Source: Chitinasiproducens palmae (GTDB taxonomy: Bacteria; Pseudomonadota; Gammaproteobacteria; Burkholderiales; Burkholderiaceae). Taken from it: a stretch of 64,000 nucleotides of DNA. Position numbers and translations under genes: made by a program. Position 1 is the stretch's first letter. Each line of letters opens with the position of its first letter. The stretch is taken from the NCBI RefSeq assembly GCF_900095735.1, contig NZ_FNLO01000004.1, positions 310,001-374,000 on the forward strand, written 5' to 3'. Under the pieces are notes generated by a model. It did no database searches and was not told where the DNA came from. It was given only the letters and a program-made list of their open reading frames with translations. This document shows positions 57,025 to 64,000 of this stretch, in pieces.

Positions 57025-58161
57025 ATGACACTTTGCAACGGCGCGCGGCGCCGTTTTCTCGGCCGAGCCGGCGCGCTGTCGCTGTCCGCGGCGGGCATCC
57101 CAAGCGCGTTTGCGCAGGCCGACGGCATGCGGGCGACAATCGCGCCGCTGGTCCGGACCTACCTGCAGCGCTGGTCGTTGCCAGGGCTGTCGCTCGCAGT
57201 CGGGCGCGGCGGGCACATCGACTTCGCCGGTGCGTTCGGTACTGCAGACCGTGCCAACGACGAGCGGCTGACGCCCGCGGCGCGCATGCGGATCGCCAGT
57301 CTCAGCAAGGCCTTCACCTCGACCGCGATCCTGCGGCTGATCGAGGCGAAAGCGCTGTCGCTGGACACGGCCGTGTTCGGCGAGAGCGGCGTGCTCAATC
57401 AATTCAGCCTGGACGACGCACCGCACCGCGACTGGTTGCGCGCGATCACGGTCCATCACCTGCTCACCCATACCTGCGGGGGCTGGGACAATACGCGCAA
57501 CGACCCGATGTTCGAGACCCCGCGCCTCGACCACGCGCAACTCATCGCGCACACGCTCGCCACCCACCCGCTGCAGGCGCCACCCGGTACCCGCTACGCG
57601 TATTCGAACTTCGGCTATTGCGTGCTCGGCCGGGTGATCGAGCGCATCGGCGCGCTGCCCTATCAGCAATACGTGAACCGGACGATGCTGCATCCGCTCG
57701 GCATCGCCGACATGCGCATCGCGACGCGCGAACCCGCGCCGGGCGAGACCCGCTACTTTGATGCGCAGCCGGCCAGTCCGTACGACATGCCGATTTTCCG
57801 TATGGATTCGCACGGCGGCTGGATCGCCACGCCAAGCGACCTGGTGCGCTTCGTGGCCAGCGTGTTCGCCGCGACCGACGGCAGCGATGCGACACCGCTG
57901 CTGACTCCGGCCAGCGTTGCAACCGCCCGTCAGGGCACGGCCGCGAATCCGCATTACGGCTGCGGCTGGGTCACCAACGCGATCGGCAACACCTGGCACA
58001 ACGGCAGCCTGCCCGGCACGAGCAGCATCATGGTCCACACGCGCCATGGACTTTGCTGGGCCGCCATCGTCAACGCACGCCGGCCGGACACGCAGCAGGA
58101 AGCCGAACTCGACCGGCTGATGTGGGACATCGTGCGGACCCAGCCGCAATGGCAAGCCTAG
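57025..58161 (+). CDS. Exported beta-lactamase-fold serine hydrolase (class C/esterase type)
   Basis: The 378-residue precursor has a twin-arginine signal (ARRRFLGRAG, cleavage near AFA-QA), so it is probably exported folded to the periplasm. The active-site SxxK is S92-L-S-K95 in ASLSKAFTST, the YxN is in YAYSNFGYCVLG and a third motif H-N-G is in TWHNGSLPGTSS. The family includes class C beta-lactamases, esterases and peptidases; true beta-lactamase activity cannot be claimed. An ATG 18 codons upstream is less likely. Confidence 0.88.
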   Translation: MTLCNGARRRFLGRAGALSLSAAGIPSAFAQADGMRATIAPLVRTYLQRWSLPGLSLAVGRGGHIDFAGAFGTADRANDERLTPAARMRIASLSKAFTSTAILRLIEAKALSLDTAVFGESGVLNQFSLDDAPHRDWLRAITVHHLLTHTCGGWDNTRNDPMFETPRLDHAQLIAHTLATHPLQAPPGTRYAYSNFGYCVLGRVIERIGALPYQQYVNRTMLHPLGIADMRIATREPAPGETRYFDAQPASPYDMPIFRMDSHGGWIATPSDLVRFVASVFAATDGSDATPLLTPASVATARQGTAANPHYGCGWVTNAIGNTWHNGSLPGTSSIMVHTRHGLCWAAIVNARRPDTQQEAELDRLMWDIVRTQPQWQA

Positions 58162-58213
58162 CGCCCCCTCCAACCTCCACCGCGTCGCGAACACTGCCAC
58201 GCCGCCGCCCCCG

Positions 58214-59839
58214 ATGATGAAACCTTCCCCGCTGCACCATCCGCAAACCGGCGCGCCGCACCGCCCGCCGGCCGCGCCGGCAACCCGGCGACGCGGCCGG
58301 CATGGACCGGCCGCCCGTACCAGTGCGGGCGCCGCCCTGCTGGCCCTATGCCTGACCGCCTGCGGTGGCGACAGCCGTTCGATCGCTCCGGCCAACGTTG
58401 GCGTGAGTGCGCCGGAACCGGGCGGCGCGACCGCCGCGATTGTGCCGGTGGCCGCCTCGTGGCAATACGACCTCACCCCGCACGCGATTCCGAACAGCGA
58501 GGGCGGTCCGTGGATGCACATCGACATCACCAACCCGAAGACCAATTACCAGGCGATTTACGACGGGACACAACCGCAAGGCCAGAATCCGATGCCGTTG
58601 CCGGCGATGCGGATCGTACACGCCTATGTCTGCCTCGCGGATCCGACGCAACTGACCGCGTACGCCAAGTGCGGCGCAAGTGGCGAAGGCACCACGCAAC
58701 CGCTCGGCGCCGCATTGCTGCAGAGCCTGGATCAGGCGCTGACCACCATCGGCAATGCCCGGCTGAAGGTCATCCTGCGTTTCATCTACAACTTCGGCGT
58801 CTCGAACAACGGCAGCAGCGATCCGGCGCAGCCGAACGACGCGGACGAAGCGACGATGCGCAGCCACATTGCGCAGCTCGCACCGATCGTCGCCGCACAC
58901 AAGGACATCGTGTATGCGATGCAGGCCGGCTTCATCGGCAAATGGGGCGAATGGCACAACTCCAGCCAGAACAACGCCGCGAACGACACGGTGACGGTAC
59001 ACAACGCAGTCCTCGCGGCGGTCTCGCAAGCGTTCGCGAGCAACGTCAATCTGGAGGTTCGCTACCCGTATCTGTTGCTGGACTACCAGCCGCAGACCGC
59101 GCCGTCCGAGCTGCCGTTCGGCATCCATAACGATGCCTTCGCGTCGGTCCTGTGCCGGGACGGCAGCAAGTGCGACGAGGGCACGTACAACGCGCGTGGC
59201 GCCTACACTCAGGCGGCTCTGTATGCGGCGGCCAGGCAGGCCGCGTCGACGCACACCTTCAGCGCGGAGCCGGTGACACCGGAAGGCGCGGCCAGTGCTG
59301 CGCAGGCCAGCGACGCCGTCGCCCAGCAGTCATCGGACATGCAGTTGTCGACGATCAACGCGTCGTTCGATCCGAACAGCTGGCGTGCCTGGGTGAAAGC
59401 CGGCTATGCGACCACCCTGCTCGATTCGGTCGGTCCCCACCCGGTGCTGTACGGCGCAGCGTTGCAGGTGGCCAGCGACGGGAGGACGGTCAGCCTGACC
59501 CTCGATGCGGGCAATCGCGGCTGGGGACGGATTCCGCATCCGCGCGAGACATGGCTGGTGCTGACCGACGCTTCCGGCAACGTCAGCAGCTACCCATTGA
59601 GCAGCGTTTCGCCAGCGCAATGGGCGCCCGGCTCACGACAGACGGTGCAGGCCGCGCTGACCCTGCCGACGCCGCTTGCGGCCGGACAGTACACGGCAGC
59701 GCTGAAATTTCCGGCGACGAGCGCGAGCAGTCTGGCGTCGCAATCCTACGACTGGTTGCCGTTGGAAAGTCAGGGAGTTTTCGACGCGGCCACCGGACTG
59801 AACCGGCTTGGCCAGTTCAACGTCAAGCCGGCTTCCTGA
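58214..59839 (+). CDS. DUF4832/DUF4874-type secreted lipoprotein
   Basis: The 541-residue protein has a long basic N-region and a lipobox L-T-A-C at residue 50. The mature part reads like a TIM-barrel glycosidase-like protein: VILRFIYNFGVSN, YAMQAGFIGKWGEWHNSS, VNLEVRYPYLLLD, and a C-terminal beta domain ending RLGQFNVKPAS. This matches the DUF4874/DUF4832 layout. The function is unknown; a polysaccharide-related role is inferred. It begins 52 bases after the serine hydrolase gene, so they may form an operon. Confidence 0.82.
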   Translation: MMKPSPLHHPQTGAPHRPPAAPATRRRGRHGPAARTSAGAALLALCLTACGGDSRSIAPANVGVSAPEPGGATAAIVPVAASWQYDLTPHAIPNSEGGPWMHIDITNPKTNYQAIYDGTQPQGQNPMPLPAMRIVHAYVCLADPTQLTAYAKCGASGEGTTQPLGAALLQSLDQALTTIGNARLKVILRFIYNFGVSNNGSSDPAQPNDADEATMRSHIAQLAPIVAAHKDIVYAMQAGFIGKWGEWHNSSQNNAANDTVTVHNAVLAAVSQAFASNVNLEVRYPYLLLDYQPQTAPSELPFGIHNDAFASVLCRDGSKCDEGTYNARGAYTQAALYAAARQAASTHTFSAEPVTPEGAASAAQASDAVAQQSSDMQLSTINASFDPNSWRAWVKAGYATTLLDSVGPHPVLYGAALQVASDGRTVSLTLDAGNRGWGRIPHPRETWLVLTDASGNVSSYPLSSVSPAQWAPGSRQTVQAALTLPTPLAAGQYTAALKFPATSASSLASQSYDWLPLESQGVFDAATGLNRLGQFNVKPAS

Positions 59840-60925
59840 GCGGCGGTGGCACAGGCCGGCGCCAGCGCAGCCGCGTTGCATGCGCGGGCGGCATCACGCC
59901 GCGCATGTTACGGCGCCGCCCCAACGGCCATTGGCTGAAGCCACATGCATCGCATGCCGAGGTGTGATGCGGTGAATGCGGTATTTCCATGTCTATAAAA
60001 TGGTTTTATTCCGCTGCGCGTTTCCTTTATGCGAAAGGCTGAAAAAGCGTGGTCACGCGGCGATTAAAATCCGCAGCGTGTCATCTAAAGCACAGCGTGC
60101 TCGGCATCAATCCGGGGCGCTGGGATTGACGCGTTCCGCGCTGAACCGATTGCAGAACAGAATCGCTTGAATGGGCGTTCATTTCGCCGCCCGGGCTTGC
60201 CCTGAAATGGCGGCAGGCAGGTGCGTATTAGCTATCGGCACGATGCGCACATATCGCGGGCGCGGGCGCGCCCATCGCTTGCAGTGGACCGGTATCTCCG
60301 CCGCTGTAGTGCGATAAGTGCAACGCCATGCAGATGCGCGACGCGCGAGACGCCGTGTGCGCCGCGCCAGCTCCCGCCGCCGTTTGCAGGTCCGCCTGGA
60401 CAGGCGGCGATGCGGCGCTTCCCATGAAAGATGTGACGACTGCGGCGTCGGCAGACCATTGCCTCGCTCCCGAGCGCGCCGCCCGTCGCCGACATTTCAC
60501 GGCTTTCGTGACTATCTCGCAGCGTCCCGCTGCGATCTTGCCGTAGGTCCGGCGAGCTGATGCGCCGGGGGCGCCACCGCCGCGCGGCCGAACAGCCGGC
60601 TTCGCGAGGCAGTCGCGTTGCGTTTTTGCACACTTTATTGCAACGGTCACGCTGCCCTGCGCGGGGCCGACGCACGCGCGCGCGTCGCGATCCGGGCCGC
60701 GTTCGGCGCCATCGATGCATTATCGCGAATGCCGGCCCGGCAATGGCCGAGCGGTGCCGGACATGCCCGATATAACCCGCCGCACATCGCGATCGGCCTG
60801 CATGTGGGCCGTCGAACCGATTCGACCGGAATCAACCAGCAGTATTGCGATATTGAAAGGCCGATAGCATTAGTCGGAAATCTATGACATTATCCGCGCG
60901 TCTGACTTGAGAAACCATCACAAGA
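59840..60925. other. 1.1-kb gene-poor stretch, AT-richer than the window
   Basis: I count 29 of 60 G/C at 59941-60000 and 31 of 60 at 60001-60060, well below the neighbouring genes. A 64-residue frame (59976-60170) and others are open, but none resembles a known protein or has a good ribosome site. It could be a silenced or transferred remnant or a long regulatory region for the lipoprotein pair. Confidence 0.5.
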
Positions 60926-61519
60926 ATGTTCAGAATATCGATAACAATTCTTGCGTCGGCGCTATCTGTTGCGGGGTGTGCAGCGAATAATACGGACGGT
61001 ATGGGGAACACCATCCGGCTTTGCACACAGGACAGCGGCTGCTCGCAGCAGCCGCGCAATGTTGCGACGTTCCAGCCGCAACAGTCCAGTCCGGAAGACA
61101 GCCAGATCGCGGCGCTGGAAGAAAAAGCGAAACAGGATCCTCGCGCCGCATTCGACCTGGCCTTGCGTTATTTCCGGGGAGACGGAATCAGGCGCAACAC
61201 CTACCAGGCCATCACATGGATGCGGGACGCAGCCGAACGTGGCTACCCGCAGGCCCAGCTCGCACTCGGCCGCTTCTATCTGTCCGGCATGGAGGAAATG
61301 GGGTCCGATCCGGCCGAAGCCGAATCGTGGCTGCTGCTCGCCGCCGAGCGCGGCGACCCCGAAGCCAAGACCTTGCTGGCACAGGCGCAGCAGGCGAAGA
61401 AGGACGAGGTCGCCTATCGCCGCTGGCTCAACGCGCACCGGGCTGCGTGGCTGGGTTACTGGAGCAGCGGCTATCACTACTACTCATACTGGCGCAACGG
61501 GGCCTGGTATTTCTATTGA
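60926..61519 (+). CDS. Sel1-repeat lipoprotein
   Basis: The 197-residue precursor has a lipobox V-A-G-C at residue 18. The mature protein has Sel1-type repeats (PRAAFDLALRYFRGDGIRRNTYQAITWMRDAAERGYPQAQLALG is the clear segment, then DPAEAESWLLLAAERGDPEAKTLL). It ends with a Tyr/Trp-rich tail (YWSSGYHYYSYWRNGAWYFY). Sel1 repeats bind partner proteins. It is 26 bases upstream of a CsgG-like lipoprotein gene, so they are probably a functional pair. Confidence 0.88.
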   Translation: MFRISITILASALSVAGCAANNTDGMGNTIRLCTQDSGCSQQPRNVATFQPQQSSPEDSQIAALEEKAKQDPRAAFDLALRYFRGDGIRRNTYQAITWMRDAAERGYPQAQLALGRFYLSGMEEMGSDPAEAESWLLLAAERGDPEAKTLLAQAQQAKKDEVAYRRWLNAHRAAWLGYWSSGYHYYSYWRNGAWYFY

Positions 61520-61545
61520 TTGTTCACGAGAAGAGGAAAATTCCC

Positions 61546-62376
61546 ATGTTCGACAAGAAATTCGCGCTGTCTGCACTGCTCCTGTCCTCGGCCCTTGGCC
61601 TGGCCAGCTGCGCGATGCCCAGTGGCGGTCTGCTTTCCAAGGGGACCAGCGGGACCGATTCCACCGGCGCGGCGGCAGGCAGCACGAGCGTGAACGCCAA
61701 CACCGGCCTCGAACGCTGCGATGCGCCGCTGGGCACGCTGGCGGTCGACGACGGTCGCGGCAAGGAATGGTTCACGAGCTTCGGCGCCGCCACCAAGGTG
61801 ACGACCATCGAACCGCTGCTGCGTCTGTCGGTGCAGCAATCGAATTGCTTCGTGATCACGTCGATCGGCAACAACCGGACCGAGAGCAAGCTGTCCGCGA
61901 TTACCGACAAGCAGCGCAACTCGGGCGAATTCCGCGCCGGCTCGCGGCAGCAGAAAGGCCAGCGTGTCGCGGCCGACTACTACCTCGAGCCGTCGATCGT
62001 CATCGACAACGACTCGACGGGCAAGGTGGTCGGCGGCCTGGGCAGCCTGCTCGGTTCGACCGTCGGCGCGCTGGCCGGCTCGCTTGAGTCGAAGGCGTCG
62101 GTCGTCACGCTGTCGCTGTTCGACATCCGCTCCGGTGTTCAGATCGGCATCTCCGAAGGCAACGCAACGGCGACCAACTTCGGCGCCGCGCTGGGCGCGT
62201 TCGGGGGCGGCTCGGCGGCTGGCCTGAGCGGCTTCTCGCGTACGCCGGAAGGCAAGGCCACGGTTGCGGCATTCATCGACGCCTACAACAAGATGGTCGT
62301 CTCGCTGCGCAACTACAAGGCGCAGGAAGTCCAGGGCGGTCTCGGCCGCGGCGGCCGGCTGGGCGTCGGCAAGTAA
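61546..62376 (+). CDS. CsgG/HfaB-like lipoprotein
   Basis: The 276-residue precursor has a lipobox L-A-S-C at C22. The mature domain has the features of CsgG-like proteins: APLGTLAVDDGRG, a helix-strand region around QQSNCFVITSIGNN, ADYYLEPSIVIDNDSTGK, and VVTLSLFDIRSGVQIGISEG. CsgG forms an outer-membrane secretion channel; related proteins stabilise envelope complexes. Which of these applies is unknown. AGAGGAAAA precedes the ATG. The last codons are repeated downstream, giving four TAA stops in frame. Confidence 0.75.
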   Translation: MFDKKFALSALLLSSALGLASCAMPSGGLLSKGTSGTDSTGAAAGSTSVNANTGLERCDAPLGTLAVDDGRGKEWFTSFGAATKVTTIEPLLRLSVQQSNCFVITSIGNNRTESKLSAITDKQRNSGEFRAGSRQQKGQRVAADYYLEPSIVIDNDSTGKVVGGLGSLLGSTVGALAGSLESKASVVTLSLFDIRSGVQIGISEGNATATNFGAALGAFGGGSAAGLSGFSRTPEGKATVAAFIDAYNKMVVSLRNYKAQEVQGGLGRGGRLGVGK

Positions 62377-62412
62377 GTCGGCAACTAAGCCGGCAACTAA
62401 GCCGGCAAGTAA
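62365..62412. repeat. 12-bp tandem repeat, 4 units, each with an in-frame TAA
   Basis: GTCGGCAAGTAA (the last codons of the CsgG-like gene), GTCGGCAACTAA, GCCGGCAACTAA and GCCGGCAAGTAA. The 12-bp unit keeps frame, so the stop codon is repeated four times. Confidence 0.95.
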
Positions 62413-62684
62413 GTCAGGCGGGCACGCGTGAGCCGATTCGGCCAGCGCCTGCCCGGCCACGCCGACACGCAACGCCTATGCGCCGACGCCTGTCGGCTCG
62501 GCACGCTCCGGTCGCTACCTCCGTTCGCCAGCTCCCCTCATTAGCCCGGCTCGTCGCCTCGGAGCGGCGCCGCGCGGCCCATTGCCGGCCGTGCGACGCA
62601 TGCCGCTGTGCGTGACGTGACCCGACGGCTTGCCAGCCCTGCCCAGCCGTGGCACGGTGACGGCTTCGTCACTCACGCTTGCCC
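62377..62684. other. Intergenic region, no gene seen
   Basis: Apart from the repeat, these 308 bases up to the nitroreductase gene hold no feature I can support. Confidence 0.4.
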
Positions 62685-63533
62685 ATGGCGTCCGCCTCGT
62701 CCTCCTCCGCTGACAGTGCGCGTCCGGCGATTCGTCCGACATCGCCTGCCCACCACGCCGCAGGCCACGAAGGCGCCGCTCCGAGCGCGCCATCGCCGCG
62801 CGTCGGCCCCGGTCTCGCAGCGCCCGACGCACCGCACGCGGCAGATGCCGCCGCGAACGCCTCGGCAAATGACTTCGCCCGTCTGGTCAACAATCGTCAT
62901 TCGTGCCGGGCCTTCCTGCCCGAGCCGCCGCCGGCGGGCACCATCGAACGGCTCGTGACGCTCGCGCGCGCCGCGCCCAGCGGCGCCAATCTGCAACCGG
63001 GCGAATTCATCCTCGTCGCGGAGGCCGCGCGCGAGCGGCTGTGCACCGCGCTGGTCGATGCCTGGCGCAGCGGCGCACGCGAAGCAGAGGACTACACTTA
63101 CTTCCCGGAGCCGATGCCACTCGCCCTGCGCAAGCGTCAGGTCGCGGCGGCACGCGCGCTGTACGACGCGCTCGGTGTCGCGCGCGACGACCGCAAGGGC
63201 CGCGACGCGCAGTTCGAACGCAATTTCCGCTTCTTCGACGCGCCGCTGGCCCTGCTGGTCACCATCGATGCGAAACTCGGCGCCGGCGCCTACATGGACC
63301 TCGGCATGACGCTGCACGGGCTGCTGCTCGCCGCGGCGGCCGAAGGGCTGGGCGCCTGCGCCATCGGCGCGCTGGCGCTCTATCCCCGCCTCATCCGCCA
63401 GACCCTCGGTCTGGACCCGGCGCGCAACATCGTCTGCGGCGTCGCGCTCGGCTACGCCGACGAGCGCGCGCCGGTGAATCGCACACGCACCGCGCGCAGC
63501 ACGCTGGACGACTTCTTCACGGTGCTCCGCTGA
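62685..63533 (+). CDS. Nitroreductase-family FMN oxidoreductase
   Basis: The 282-residue protein has the nitroreductase FMN site NNRHSCRAFLPEP, then LARAAPSGANLQPGEFILV, MDLGMTLHGLLLAAAAEGLGACAIGAL and the C-terminal ALGYADERAPVN. Members reduce nitro groups, quinones or flavins with NAD(P)H. About 60 residues before the domain are Ser/Pro/Ala-rich and likely disordered, so the true start might be later. It converges with the thiolase gene. Confidence 0.85.
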   Translation: MASASSSSADSARPAIRPTSPAHHAAGHEGAAPSAPSPRVGPGLAAPDAPHAADAAANASANDFARLVNNRHSCRAFLPEPPPAGTIERLVTLARAAPSGANLQPGEFILVAEAARERLCTALVDAWRSGAREAEDYTYFPEPMPLALRKRQVAAARALYDALGVARDDRKGRDAQFERNFRFFDAPLALLVTIDAKLGAGAYMDLGMTLHGLLLAAAAEGLGACAIGALALYPRLIRQTLGLDPARNIVCGVALGYADERAPVNRTRTARSTLDDFFTVLR

Positions 63534-63596
63534 CGCGGCAGCGCGTGCTTCATGCCGGCTGACCGGCGACCGCACTTTTGCTCGTGCTCGTCATCA

Positions 63597-64000
63597 TCAG
63601 GCGTGCACGACGACGGCCGCCGCCCCTACGCCGCCAGCGCCTGCGACCGCGGCCAGCGCAGCGTCGCCGCTGTTGCCGGATGCCGCCAGATCGGCCAACG
63701 CGCGGACCAGCGCGATCGCCCCGGACGCACCGATCGGATGTCCTCGCGCCAGGCCTCCGCCGTGGCGATTGAGCGCCTCGGGTGCGATGCCGAGGGCCGC
63801 CGCGAACGCCAGCGCCTGCGCCGCAAACGCATCGTGCAGTTCGATCGCTGCCAGCGTGTCGGCCGTTCTGCCGGCGCGCTGCAAGGCCAGCCGCGCGGCA
63901 TCGGCGGCGGCAAGCATCGGCGTCTCGGGGGCGGCGCCGAGCGACGCGCTCGCCTGCCAGAAAGCACGCGGCTGCAGTCCCAGACGATGCACGGCGGCGG
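63597..64000 (-). CDS. Thiolase-family protein, C-terminal part, catalytic cysteine replaced
   Basis: The frame is open to the window edge, so the N-terminus is missing. The visible part has a thiolase C-terminal domain: ELHDAFAAQALAFAAALG in the NEAF position and HGGGLARGHPIGASGAI with the catalytic histidine. The final loop, normally C-x-G-G-G-x-G, reads AGAGGVGAA, so the cysteine is an alanine. H-D-A-F also replaces N-E-A-F. The enzyme may not condense or cleave normally. 63534-63596 is the convergent gap. Confidence 0.8.
   Translation of the reverse strand, partial: AAVHRLGLQPRAFWQASASLGAAPETPMLAAADAARLALQRAGRTADTLAAIELHDAFAAQALAFAAALGIAPEALNRHGGGLARGHPIGASGAIALVRALADLAASGNSGDAALAAVAGAGGVGAAAVVVHA

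Overview
The window looks like chromosomal DNA of a betaproteobacterium of the family Burkholderiaceae (Burkholderia/Paraburkholderia/Mycetohabitans relatives). The reasons are high GC with strong G/C third positions, and a gene order I recognise from that family: rhodanese-grxC-secB-gpsA opposite gpmA, gshA-gshB-EIIA-ptsH-ptsI, glnK-amtB, and ubiK-comM. I cannot name the species. No rRNA, tRNA, CRISPR array, transposase or prophage gene was seen.

Layout. 1-17.5 kb is conserved housekeeping: protein export and redox (secB, grxC, rhodanese), glycolysis (gpmA), a carboxy-terminal protease, a MoeB/ThiF-type E1-like enzyme, a regulatory PTS (EIIA-HPr-EI) in one direction with the glutathione genes, ammonium transport with its PII protein, ubiK and comM. 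16.2-22.8 kb is accessory in character: long non-coding stretches, a lipoprotein gene and a TlpA-like thioredoxin gene, then two tandem YopJ/AvrRxv-family acetyltransferase genes, the second with about 425 extra C-terminal residues. 22.8-37 kb returns to metabolism: indolepyruvate ferredoxin oxidoreductase, malic enzyme, pyrE, argC, an OmpW porin, an LpxO-like hydroxylase and an EAL phosphodiesterase. 36-43 kb holds a leucine/isovalerate catabolic (liu) operon without a recognisable liuC, beside a divergent TetR regulator. 43-56 kb is a set of transport and catabolic genes: MFS permease, one-chain aconitase-family enzyme, LysR regulator, D-amino-acid-dehydrogenase-like oxidase, YeeE/YedE transporter, AI-2E permease, LysE exporter and glpK. 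56-64 kb has envelope and secreted proteins: a serine hydrolase, a DUF4832-type lipoprotein, and a Sel1 plus CsgG-like lipoprotein pair. It ends with a nitroreductase and the 3' part of a thiolase gene.

How they work together. The liu genes form most of a route from isovaleryl-CoA to acetoacetate and acetyl-CoA. gshA/gshB make glutathione, which glutaredoxin uses. The EIIA/HPr/EI set has no sugar permease here and is probably a regulatory phosphorelay. glnK-amtB couple ammonium import to nitrogen status.

Most unusual points. (1) The paired YopJ-family proteins have their His/Glu/Cys triads at, or one residue away from, the YopJ positions 109/128/172. The larger one carries an unrecognised helical extension. 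(2) Short tandem repeats with 7-15 bp units occur at about eleven places, mostly just 3' of stop codons. The repeat sequence differs at each site. One repeats the terminal codons and stop of a gene four times, and another is translated at the GlpK C-terminus.
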